Assembly: GCA_900550815.1 (NCBI GenBank)
Contig: URTW01000071.1
Location: 1 to 9,506 of the forward strand
Direction of reading: 5' to 3'
From: an uncultured Collinsella sp.
Lineage (GTDB): Bacteria > Actinomycetota > Coriobacteriia > Coriobacteriales > Coriobacteriaceae
Length of the DNA: 9,506 nt
Both the position numbers and the translations under genes were made by a program. This document shows, in pieces, positions 1 through 6,569 of the stretch. The notes beneath the pieces were generated by a model that did not search any database, was not told where the DNA came from, and saw only the letters and a list, made by a program, of their open reading frames with translations. Every line of letters begins with the position of its first letter. Position 1 is the stretch's first letter.

Positions 1-781
<781 letters not shown>

Positions 782-2557
782 TTACTTCGAAAGTTGCTCA
801 CTCACGAAGGCGAGAGACTTGTCGCCGTTCTGGGAGAGCTCGATGTACTGCTTACCGCGGCAGGCGACGCACTTGTTGCCCACGCGCTCGCAGTCCTTTT
901 GCAAATCGGCCAGGTAGCTGGCGGCCTGCGGGGCCAGGACGACCAGGTCAAAGTCGGGGAGCATGTCAACGTGGTTGCCATAGGCCTCGGCAGCGGTCTC
1001 AAGATTGATGCCGCGCTCCTTGGCGGCCTTGGCCAGCGCGTTGGCGAGCAGGCCCGAGGTACCGCCGCCCTGGCAGAGCACGAGCACGCGCTTGCCGTTG
1101 AGGTCGCTGGCGGTCGTTGCCTCGGCAGCGGGTGCTGCGGAGGCGGCGGGGGCGTCGGCCTTTACGGCCTCGGCGGCGGCGCCGGCGGCAACGCTCTTGG
1201 CATCGGCCTTGCCCTGGAAGGCATCGTTAAGCTTGGCGGCCTTCTCGGCGTTCTTGGCGGCAAGCTCCTCCTGGGAGATCTCGGCCTCCTCGGCGCACTT
1301 CTGGGCGTCATAGGCTCGGAAGAACGGGTAGTACAGAACGAAGTCGACGACCAGGATAAGGGCGAGCATCACAAAGGCGCGCGGCTGGAAGCCCAGGCCC
1401 ATGATGGTGCCGATGGGGCCGGGGACGGTCCAAGGCAGGGTGTACATAAAGCCGTTCATGCTCAAGAAGTCGATAAAGATCTTGAGGATCCAGATGTTGG
1501 CGATCGGGGCAAAGACAAACGGGACAAAGAAGACGGGGTTGAGCACGATGGGCGCGGCGAACAGCAGCGGCTCGTTGACGGCAAAGCAGACGGGGACAAT
1601 GGCGCCCTTACCGACGGCGCGCACCTCCTGCGATGTGGCCAGGAAGCAGAACATATAGACCAGGACGAGCGTGGCGCCGGTGCCGCCCATGCAGACGACG
1701 AAGTACTGGGCACCCTGGGTCAGGACAGCGGAAGCGTGCTGGCCGGCCTGGAACGCAGCCAGGTTGTCGGTCATGTTGGCAACGAGAGCGGCGGCGATGG
1801 CGGGCTCGACGATCGAGGGGCCGTGGACGCCGACGAGCCAGCACAGGCTCATGGCGCCGTAGCTCGCAGCGCGGCCGGTGTAGCCGACGGCAGCGGGGCA
1901 CAGGGGCTGGAGCACCTGGATGACGCCCTGGGCAAAACAGAAGCCAAAGGCAGCGCGGAAGATGATGTCGAAGACCCAAATGACGGTGATGCAGACGGAG
2001 AAGGGGATGATGTCCTTAAAGGTCTGCGAGATGTTGGGCGGAACCTGCTCGGGCATCTTGACGGTGATGTTGCGCTTGATAAAGAACTTGTAGATGATGC
2101 CGGTCACAAACGCAGCGATGAAGGCGGTCAGCAGGCCCTTGGAACCAAGGTAGGTGGTGTTGAAGCCGCTGGCAGCGTCCGTGGCGATCGTGTCGCTCGA
2201 AAGGAGCAGGAAGCCGATGATGGCCGCGCACATGCACGAGATAAAGTTGAGCTGGTTATTCTTGGGCAGATCGCGGTTCTGAGCGTCGGCGAAGTGCTTG
2301 GCTGTGGTGGCAGCGCAGGCGATGGCCAGGATACCCATGGAGTAGTTGTAGCACTTCCACAGGGCGTTGTTGATGTCATCGGGCCAGTAGAAACCCCAGA
2401 TGTTGGGGACCGAGGCTACCAAGCAGAAGATGGACGAGAAGATGATGATGGGGATGACGGAGATAAAGCCGTCGCGGATCGCCTTGAGGTACTTGTTGCG
2501 GGCGATCGCGTTGAAAAAGGGCTGGCCCTTTTCGATGATGGCGATGAGTTGCTCCAT
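782..2557 (-). CDS. lacE: PTS lactose-specific EIICB component
   Basis: Membrane permease that imports and phosphorylates lactose, 591 aa. The EIIC domain (about 1-415) is strongly hydrophobic with many membrane segments. It has VGVHGPSIVEP (242-252) and NEPLLFAAPIVLNP (328-341), the latter a hallmark of lactose/cellobiose-family EIIC. The C-terminal EIIB domain (about 488-591) begins KRVLVLCQGGGTSGLLAN; Cys495 is the expected phospho-cysteine that accepts phosphate from EIIA. Between them is a long Ala/Glu/Lys-rich linker (about 418-487). The lactococcal protein is about 568 aa, and the extra length here is mainly in the linker. The start is supported by AGGAG on the minus strand (2568-2564), 6 nt before the ATG. 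It is the first gene of the lacE-lacG unit; its EIIA partner is encoded apart, on the other strand. Lactose is preferred over cellobiose because lacG, lacAB and lacC are nearby. Confidence 0.93.
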   Translation of the reverse strand: MEQLIAIIEKGQPFFNAIARNKYLKAIRDGFISVIPIIIFSSIFCLVASVPNIWGFYWPDDINNALWKCYNYSMGILAIACAATTAKHFADAQNRDLPKNNQLNFISCMCAAIIGFLLLSSDTIATDAASGFNTTYLGSKGLLTAFIAAFVTGIIYKFFIKRNITVKMPEQVPPNISQTFKDIIPFSVCITVIWVFDIIFRAAFGFCFAQGVIQVLQPLCPAAVGYTGRAASYGAMSLCWLVGVHGPSIVEPAIAAALVANMTDNLAAFQAGQHASAVLTQGAQYFVVCMGGTGATLVLVYMFCFLATSQEVRAVGKGAIVPVCFAVNEPLLFAAPIVLNPVFFVPFVFAPIANIWILKIFIDFLSMNGFMYTLPWTVPGPIGTIMGLGFQPRAFVMLALILVVDFVLYYPFFRAYDAQKCAEEAEISQEELAAKNAEKAAKLNDAFQGKADAKSVAAGAAAEAVKADAPAASAAPAAEATTASDLNGKRVLVLCQGGGTSGLLANALAKAAKERGINLETAAEAYGNHVDMLPDFDLVVLAPQAASYLADLQKDCERVGNKCVACRGKQYIELSQNGDKSLAFVSEQLSK

Positions 2558-2598
2558 GCAATGCTCCTAAGAGTCGGTGGGTTAGCAACGATGGTAGT

Positions 2599-2639
2599 TT
2601 TTGGCGTTCGGTTGCCAAAATGTTGACGTTGCCATTTTG
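2599..2639 (-). promoter_or_regulatory. Overlapping, mutually exclusive inverted repeats upstream of lacE
   Basis: Read toward lacE on the minus strand, there are three arms: CAAAATG (2639-2633), CATTTTGGC (2622-2614) and GCCAAAA (2605-2599). The middle arm can pair perfectly with either neighbour (7 bp each way) but not both. If the region is transcribed, this gives two alternative hairpins in the lacE leader. The left operator lies inside, so the symmetry may instead serve protein binding. I see no T-tract, so an attenuator is not established. Confidence 0.35.
2621..2634. promoter_or_regulatory. LacI-type operator, lacE-proximal
   Basis: TGTTGACGTTGCCA is an imperfect palindrome around a central CG, the usual form of LacI-family sites. 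Read on the minus strand it is the near-identical partner of the operator at 2741-2754: the two differ at one position in the 14-bp core and share flanking AAAT and CCATT. It sits about 65 bp upstream of the lacE ATG, where repressor binding would block lacE-lacG transcription. The binding protein is inferred to be the adjacent LacI-family regulator. Confidence 0.6.
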
Positions 2640-2740
2640 CGATACAAAAAAAGACGCGAACCGGTGGTTCCTGTGCCTGCGAACCGTCGATTCCTTACGC
2701 GTAAACGGTTGAGCCGCCCGGTGGCTCTGTGTTTGCGCAA

Positions 2741-2754
2741 TGGCAACGTTAACA
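2741..2754. promoter_or_regulatory. LacI-type / cre-like operator, distal copy
   Basis: TGGCAACGTTAACA, with A before and T after, matches the textbook catabolite-responsive element pattern WTGNNARCGNWWWCAW at every position. As LacI-family proteins share this operator form, either the local regulator or a CcpA-like protein could bind. It is the inverted copy of 2621-2634, with centres 120 bp apart, and lies about 90 bp upstream of the lacI -10-like box. Two copies flanking the lacE promoter side would allow a DNA loop. Confidence 0.6.
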
Positions 2755-2842
2755 TTTGGTCGACAAAAGCCGTTCGGGGAGGCAAAAATGTCGGTGAACG
2801 GTAGGTTTTGGGTGGTGAGCGTATGGTGGGGGAGGCGTTAGG

Positions 2843-2848
2843 TATACT
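2843..2848 (+). promoter_or_regulatory. Possible -10 box for the LacI-family regulator
   Basis: TATACT, in the context GGTATACTTG, lies 66 bp before the regulator ATG. No good -35 is visible at 16-18 bp. The same GGTATACTT string occurs before the membrane-protein gene (4696-4701), which supports a promoter role, but this remains a guess. Confidence 0.35.
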
Positions 2849-2914
2849 TGAAGACGTTTCATTTGACTGCGTAGGGTGTCACCAATGGCATCGTTGACAT
2901 AGAAAGATCGACCT

Positions 2915-3919
2915 ATGGCCGCTGTTAAAAAATCGGTATCCGTCAAAGACGTAGCGCGCCTCGCGGGCGTCTCGGAGCAGACGGTCTCGCGCACCGTGCA
3001 CGATTCGCCCAGCGTGCGCCCCGAGACCAAGGAACGCGTGCGTGCCGCCATGCGCGAGCTGGGGTATCGCCCCAATTTTGCCGGTCGATCGCTGCGCCGC
3101 GGCAAGTTTAAGACCGTCGGCGTCGCCATGTTCAACATTACCGGTACCGGCAACCTCGACCGTATGGAGGGCTTTGCCGCCGCGGCCGACAAACATGGCT
3201 ATGCCATCACCCTCACTAAAGTAGACGGACACCCCTATACCCTTGAGAGCGCATCGTCGCGTATGAGTGCACTGCCAGTGGACGGTATGGTTGTAATCAT
3301 GAACCGCATGCCGGCGGACTTTGGAACCTTTGAACCGCTGCCCGGTATGCAGACAGTGCTCGTTACCATGCTGGAGCATCCGCTGTGCTCGACGGTCGAT
3401 AACGATCAGTTCGATTGTTCACGCCAAGTGGTCGAGTACTTGCTGGGGCAGGGACACAAGCCCGTGCACTTTATCTCGTGTCCCGAGCGCTCGCTTTCGG
3501 GCATGCGGCGCGAGGAAGGCTGGCGTGAGACATTGCGTGTGCATGGCATTGAGCCCCCGCAGCTCGTGCGCGGCGACTGGACGGCGCAGAGTGGATATGC
3601 TGCCGGCCAGGTGCTTGCGGATGATCCGACCTGCACGGCCATTTATGCCTCCAACGACGCCATGGCCTACGGCTGCATCCGTGGGCTCGAGTCGCGCGGG
3701 AAGTGCGTGCCCCAGGACGTGAGCGTGGTGGGTGTTGACGATAGCCTGGGCGATATCGTGCCCGACCGTCGCCTGACCACGGTGCGCTTTGACAACAAGC
3801 GCGTCGGCATGTGGGCGGTCGACAAGATTGCCGGCGCCGATGGGGGTGCGTCTGGCGTGGAGCACATGCTGATCCCCGGTGTGCTCGTAGAGGGCGATAC
3901 GGTGCGCGATTTGCGTTAG
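2915..3919 (+). CDS. LacI-family transcriptional regulator
   Basis: DNA-binding regulator, 334 aa, the usual length of the family. An N-terminal helix-turn-helix (about 9-28, SVKDVARLAGVSEQTVSRTV) is followed by the third helix ending in LGYRPN and a hinge stretch FAGRSLRRG (55-63). The rest is a periplasmic-binding-protein-like effector domain. It has PVDGMVV (121-127), an RREEGW stretch (198-203), ASNDAMAYG (245-253) and VVGVDD (271-276). It is divergent from lacE-lacG and two LacI-type operators lie in the shared gap, so I infer that it controls lacE-lacG and perhaps itself in response to lactose or a lactose-derived sugar phosphate. Classical tagatose-pathway lac operons use a DeoR-family LacR instead. 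The start is the first in-frame ATG with a full DNA-binding domain; the ribosome site (AGAAAG) is weak. No terminator follows, so read-through into lacF is possible. Confidence 0.92.
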   Translation: MAAVKKSVSVKDVARLAGVSEQTVSRTVHDSPSVRPETKERVRAAMRELGYRPNFAGRSLRRGKFKTVGVAMFNITGTGNLDRMEGFAAAADKHGYAITLTKVDGHPYTLESASSRMSALPVDGMVVIMNRMPADFGTFEPLPGMQTVLVTMLEHPLCSTVDNDQFDCSRQVVEYLLGQGHKPVHFISCPERSLSGMRREEGWRETLRVHGIEPPQLVRGDWTAQSGYAAGQVLADDPTCTAIYASNDAMAYGCIRGLESRGKCVPQDVSVVGVDDSLGDIVPDRRLTTVRFDNKRVGMWAVDKIAGADGGASGVEHMLIPGVLVEGDTVRDLR

Positions 3920-3950
3920 GGTGCGGTCCTGTTTGGGTTGTCACTAACTG

Positions 3951-4008
3951 TGTTCGATATTGTTCAGATTGGTTTAAAAACCGTTCACGGGCGAAAAGTG
4001 ACCGTTCA
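3951..4008 (+). promoter_or_regulatory. Helically phased GTTC direct repeats upstream of lacF
   Basis: Half-sites TGTTCG (3951), TGTTCA (3961), CGTTCA (3982) and CGTTCA (4003) are all on the same strand, spaced 10, 21 and 21 bp, that is one or two helix turns. The last two share the longer ACCGTTCA. Direct repeats of this kind are typical of DeoR-family operators (the LacR/GlpR/FruR group); that assignment is inference. The first pair recurs before lacA. Confidence 0.5.
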
Positions 4009-4040
4009 TAGCTTGAAATTACGTTTTGCGCTGTTCTTTT

Positions 4041-4069
4041 TTGTTTGAATGTTAATGTTTCTGTCATAC
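4041..4069 (+). promoter_or_regulatory. Possible lacF promoter
   Basis: TTGTTT (4041-4046) and TCATAC (4064-4069) are separated by 17 bp. Both are moderate matches to -35 and -10 boxes. They place a start near 4076, just before a GATG-type leader string (ATGCCCGGAC, 4084-4093) that also occurs in the lacA leader. Weak consensus, so tentative. Confidence 0.3.
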
Positions 4070-4133
4070 AGAACGCAACGCGTATGCCCGGACGCGATGC
4101 TCTCCATTGGTTCATATGTGAAAGGAACCCAAC

Positions 4134-4472
4134 ATGGCAACCAAAGAAGAAATCTCGATGGTTGGATTCGAGATTGTCGCATACGCAGGTGACGCCCAGA
4201 CCGATCTGCTTGCAGCGCTCGATGCTGCTCGCGAGGGCGATTTTGAGAAGGCCGAACAGCTGCACAAGGATGCCAGCGATGCACTTATCGGCGCCCACGA
4301 CACGCAGACCAAGCTGCTTTCGCAGGAGGCCGGCGGTGGCGAGATGGAGATGACCTTCATCATGGCTCACGCTCAGGACACTCTCATGACCACTATGATC
4401 TTGGAGAAGCAGGCCCGCTTTACCATCGATGCCTACAAGCGCATCGCCGAGCTCGAGGCCAAGCTCGCCTAA
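4134..4472 (+). CDS. lacF: PTS lactose-specific EIIA component
   Basis: Cytoplasmic phosphocarrier of the lactose/cellobiose (LacF) family, 112 aa against about 105 for the family. It is an all-helical protein that acts as a trimer. The motif MAHAQDTLMTTMILEKQ (77-93) contains His79, the expected phosphorylation site taking phosphate from HPr, and Asp82, the equivalent of the metal-binding aspartate at the trimer axis. It would hand phosphate to Cys495 of LacE. The start has a clear AAGGA 7 nt upstream. The gene stands alone: 214 bp after the regulator, with its own putative operator array, and closed by a strong terminator. Usually lacF sits directly before lacE, so the separation on the opposite strand is notable. 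Confidence 0.94.
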   Translation: MATKEEISMVGFEIVAYAGDAQTDLLAALDAAREGDFEKAEQLHKDASDALIGAHDTQTKLLSQEAGGGEMEMTFIMAHAQDTLMTTMILEKQARFTIDAYKRIAELEAKLA

Positions 4473-4498
4473 CGAGCCCTCACAACCAAGCCCCTTCC

Positions 4499-4536
4499 AA
4501 AAGCCCTGCCGCAAACCCGCGGCAGGGCTTTTCTGT
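4499..4536 (+). terminator. Rho-independent terminator after lacF
   Basis: Perfect 14-bp stem AAAAGCCCTGCCGC / GCGGCAGGGCTTTT (4499-4512 and 4519-4532) with a 6-nt loop, running into TTTTCTGTTT. It starts 26 bp after the lacF stop. Confidence 0.93.
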
Positions 4537-4544
4537 TTACCCGG

Positions 4545-4652
4545 CACTTGGGGACGTTCCTTATCTGCCGGCAGTTAGGGACACTCCTGCCATGCATTTG
4601 ATCCTTAGTCATTGGGGACGTTCTTAAACGACTAGTCATTGGGGACAGTCTT
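4545..4652 (+). repeat. Cluster of four short GGGGAC intergenic repeats
   Basis: Four related units lie between the lacF terminator and the next gene. CACTTGGGGACGTTCCTT starts at 4545, CAGTTAGGGACACTCCT at 4572, TAGTCATTGGGGACGTTCTT at 4606 and TAGTCATTGGGGACAGTCTT at 4633. The last two are 27 bp apart and differ at two positions of 20. I recall GGGGAC(A/G)-type repeats as common intergenic elements in gut bacteria, some near REP-associated tyrosine transposases. No transposase is present here. A further direct repeat TTCCGTTCG follows at 4659 and 4671. Confidence 0.65.
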
Positions 4653-4695
4653 GGTGCGTTCCGTTCGTCCTTCCGTTCGATTTTTGCTCGGTGGG

Positions 4696-4701
4696 TATAC
4701 T
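4696..4701 (+). promoter_or_regulatory. Possible -10 box before the membrane-protein gene
   Basis: TATACT in the context GGGTATACTTC lies 44 bp before the ATG at 4740. It resembles the box before the LacI-family gene. No clear -35 at standard spacing. Confidence 0.35.
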
Positions 4702-4739
4702 TCCTTTCGCATTAAACGCCGGAATGAGGAGGTATCCAA

Positions 4740-4808
4740 ATGCCGGATAACGGGTCAATACAAAAAGAGACGTGCACGAGATGGCTCATGGGCGTCCTGT
4801 CCAGATAA
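4740..4808 (+). CDS. 22-codon frame with optimal ribosome site overlapping the next gene
   Basis: The ATG at 4740 follows a near-perfect GAGGAGGT (4726-4733) at 7-nt spacing, the best ribosome site in this part of the window. The frame reads MPDNGSIQKETCTRWLMGVLSR and stops at 4806-4808, inside the 332-aa ORF in another frame. One more A in the A5 run at 4762-4766 would join the two into one 343-aa protein beginning MPDNGSIQKRDVHEMAHG. So this may be the true start of the membrane protein with a one-base deletion (natural or sequencing), or a short leader ORF coupled to it. Confidence 0.35.
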   Translation: MPDNGSIQKETCTRWLMGVLSR

Positions 4809-5770
4809 CCGAGCACACGACGGTAACCGAGCTGCAGCCCAGCCTGTCCGATGTCGTGTGCGCAAACAAAAAGCTGCAGATTGGCTTTGTCGTTGCGCTC
4901 GTGGTACTGGCGCTGCTGTCGGGCTTTGTAGCTCGTCCGCATTTCGCCGATACCAAAACATGGGACTCCACCATCGAGGTCATCGATCAAAAGAAGGGCA
5001 ACGTTTTGGCGCTCACGGCTTCATGCGTTGCTCTATCTGCGGGTATTACGGCGCTGCCGGGTGATACGGGAACGCCGGTTGCCGAGCAGCTCGCACAGCT
5101 TTCAGGCAACCTTGGTATTGTGCTCGCCGTGCTATACCTAGAGAAATATTTGCTCACGATTTTGTGGTCGGTTGGCTTGGGCATCTTAATCCCGTTTGCG
5201 TTGGTGCTCTTTGCGGTGTCGCTCGGCATTCACGGGCACTGGAGCACGAGCGCTGTCCTGCGCCGTGTGGCGACGCGCGTGCTGGTGGTCGCCATGATCG
5301 GCATGGCGTTGGTGCCTGCAAGCGTATGGGTGTCGCAAAAGGTCGACGAAACGTATCGCGTAAGTATTGAGCAAGCTGAGAAAAAGGCTGCGGACGCTGC
5401 GGATACGGCCGACACCGCGGACAAGTCAGCCGAGACCAGCTCAAAATCGAACAAGAAAAGATCCGAGGCCACGGAGTCCAAAAACATGCTCGAACAGTTG
5501 ACTGATGGGGCCTCGAGCCTTGTTACGTCGGTGACCAGCGGTGCCAAGCAGATGACCGACGAGATCGTGCAGCAGGTGACCGACCTAATAGAAGGTGTCA
5601 TCGTGATGATCGTGACCTCGTGTGTGATTCCTCTACTGGTGCTCGTGGCGTTCCTATGGCTAGGACACGTGCTGCTGGGGATCGATATCTCCGGCCCGGC
5701 GAACTATTTGACGGGCCGTTTCTTGAGCGCTCCTTCCAAGCACGCCAAAAGGGGCGGGCAGTCCGAGTAG
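4772..5770 (+). CDS. Uncharacterised multi-pass membrane protein with coiled-coil insert
   Basis: I do not recognise this family. The 332-aa protein has a short polar N-terminus, then hydrophobic segments at about 36-54, 77-93 (weaker), 113-131, 133-154 and 166-184. A charged Ala/Asp/Lys/Ser-rich stretch (about 190-240, repeats of AADTAD type) and an amphipathic stretch rich in Thr/Val/Gln (240-272) follow. A last long hydrophobic segment (273-303) and a basic tail complete it. The layout suggests an integral membrane protein with a soluble, probably helical, domain between membrane segments. No catalytic motif or transporter signature is visible. The start is uncertain: this frame opens after a stop at 4748, with GTG at 4772 or ATG at 4781, both lacking a good ribosome site. 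The strong site at 4726-4733 serves the overlapping 22-codon frame. It is isolated by terminators on both sides, so a role in lactose use is not implied. Confidence 0.75.
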   Translation: MHEMAHGRPVQITEHTTVTELQPSLSDVVCANKKLQIGFVVALVVLALLSGFVARPHFADTKTWDSTIEVIDQKKGNVLALTASCVALSAGITALPGDTGTPVAEQLAQLSGNLGIVLAVLYLEKYLLTILWSVGLGILIPFALVLFAVSLGIHGHWSTSAVLRRVATRVLVVAMIGMALVPASVWVSQKVDETYRVSIEQAEKKAADAADTADTADKSAETSSKSNKKRSEATESKNMLEQLTDGASSLVTSVTSGAKQMTDEIVQQVTDLIEGVIVMIVTSCVIPLLVLVAFLWLGHVLLGIDISGPANYLTGRFLSAPSKHAKRGGQSE

Positions 5771-5804
5771 CTAAAACGGCTGTATATACCGGGGAATACC
5801 GCCG

Positions 5805-5844
5805 AAGGGCGGCCGAGACACGTTCTCGGCCGCCCTTTTGTTTG
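5805..5844 (+). terminator. Rho-independent terminator after the membrane-protein gene
   Basis: Perfect 14-bp stem AAGGGCGGCCGAGA / TCTCGGCCGCCCTT (5805-5818 and 5824-5837) with a 5-nt loop, followed by TTGTTTG. It lies 34 bp after the stop. Confidence 0.92.
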
Positions 5845-5913
5845 TTGAACACATGGTCGCTACGTCCGCGCCGGGTCCAAACGGTCAGCAATCACCTGTG
5901 AATGGTATTTGCT

Positions 5914-6002
5914 CAAAAAAGAACAAAGATAAACAAATAGTTGTTGCAGTTTATGTTCGAATGTGTTCAAATAAACACGAACAGTGAAGAACCGCACGTT
6001 CA
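5914..6002 (+). promoter_or_regulatory. lacA control region with GTTC half-sites
   Basis: TGTTCG (5954) and TGTTCA (5964) are 10 bp apart, matching 13 of 16 bases with the first pair upstream of lacF. An inverted half-site CGAACA follows at 5978-5983, and CGTTCA at 5997. GTGTT / AACAC (5963-5967 and 5973-5977 approximately) is a nested inverted repeat. CAAAAAAGAACA (5914-5925) is the exact reverse complement of a 12-mer before lacF (4032-4043). The pattern suggests a DeoR-family operator shared by lacF and lacA. A clear -35/-10 pair is not evident. Confidence 0.5.
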
Positions 6003-6077
6003 GATGCCCGGACCTGAACGCGATTCAACACTTCCAAACAGGAACTACGCGCCTGCGTATCTCTCAAGGAGGATGTC

Positions 6078-6506
6078 ATGAGGGTTGTAATCGCTTCCGA
6101 TGCCGACGGTATGTCGATGAAGGAGTTCATCAAGGAGATGCTCATCGCCGACGGTCACGAGGTCGTCGACTATTCTGAGACCCCTGCCGCGGACTTTGTC
6201 GATTCCGCGACCGCCGTTGCCAAGGACCTGCTGGAGCACAAGGATTCCCAGGGCTTCGCATTCGATAAGTACGGCGTCGGCTCCTATATGGCCGCCGTCA
6301 AGATTAAGGGCATGGTCGTCGCCAACATTTCCGACGAGCGTTCCGCCTACATGACCCGCGAGCACAACGGCTCGCGCATGGTCACCATGGGCCCGGGCGT
6401 TGTGGGCACCGAGGTCGCCAAGAAGATCGCCCGCGAGTTCCTGCGCGCCCAGTACGCCGGCGGCCGTCACCAGATCCGTGTCGACATGCTCAACAAGATG
6501 GCCTAA
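6078..6506 (+). CDS. lacA: Galactose-6-phosphate isomerase subunit LacA
   Basis: With LacB it interconverts galactose-6-phosphate and tagatose-6-phosphate, the first step after LacG. The protein is 142 aa, the family length. It is an RpiB-like subunit with DKYGVGSYMA (63-72), IKGMVVANISDERSAYMTREHN (76-97) and a C-terminal GGRHQIRVDMLNKM (128-141) that is almost unchanged from lactococcal LacA. As usual for LacA, the catalytic-cysteine motif of RpiB is absent; the position holds DKYGVG, while LacB carries CGTG. The start is set by AAGGAGGA (6066-6073) with a short 4-nt spacing to the ATG. It is the first gene of the lacA-lacB unit, 63 bp before lacB. The 300-bp gap upstream holds a terminator and a putative operator array. 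Confidence 0.96.
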   Translation: MRVVIASDADGMSMKEFIKEMLIADGHEVVDYSETPAADFVDSATAVAKDLLEHKDSQGFAFDKYGVGSYMAAVKIKGMVVANISDERSAYMTREHNGSRMVTMGPGVVGTEVAKKIAREFLRAQYAGGRHQIRVDMLNKMA

Positions 6507-6569
6507 CGAGAGCCACCGAGAACTCGAACTTCTACCTCAACTTGTGAATTCAGACGAAAGGACGTTCTG

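Larger units (their letters stand above)
2558..2914. promoter_or_regulatory. Divergent lacE / lacI control region
   Basis: This 357-bp stretch without a gene separates the lacE start (leftward) from the lacI start (rightward). It holds two matching LacI-type operators, overlapping inverted repeats near the lacE side, and a palindrome TTACGCGTAA (2695-2704). A longer inverted pair, AACCGT / ACGGTT (2682-2687 and 2705-2710), and GAGCC / GGCTC (2711-2715 and 2722-2726) are also present. A -10-like TATACT lies on the lacI side. For lacE I found only a weak -10-like TGTATC (minus strand, 2646-2641) next to the left operator, with no convincing -35. No ORF here has coding character. Confidence 0.7.

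Noticed and set aside
794..2626. 610-codon ORF on the plus strand
   Set aside because: It is the antisense shadow of lacE, a low-complexity Gly/Asp/Val/Ala product caused by GC-rich codon bias. lacE itself has clear family motifs.
3471..4547. 358-codon ORF on the minus strand across the regulator, gap and lacF
   Set aside because: It runs antisense to two clear genes and through a terminator; its composition is Arg/Ser/Pro-rich noise.
4545..4652. CRISPR array
   Set aside because: Units are short, divergent and unevenly spaced (27-34 bp), without uniform repeats or spacers, and there are no cas genes.
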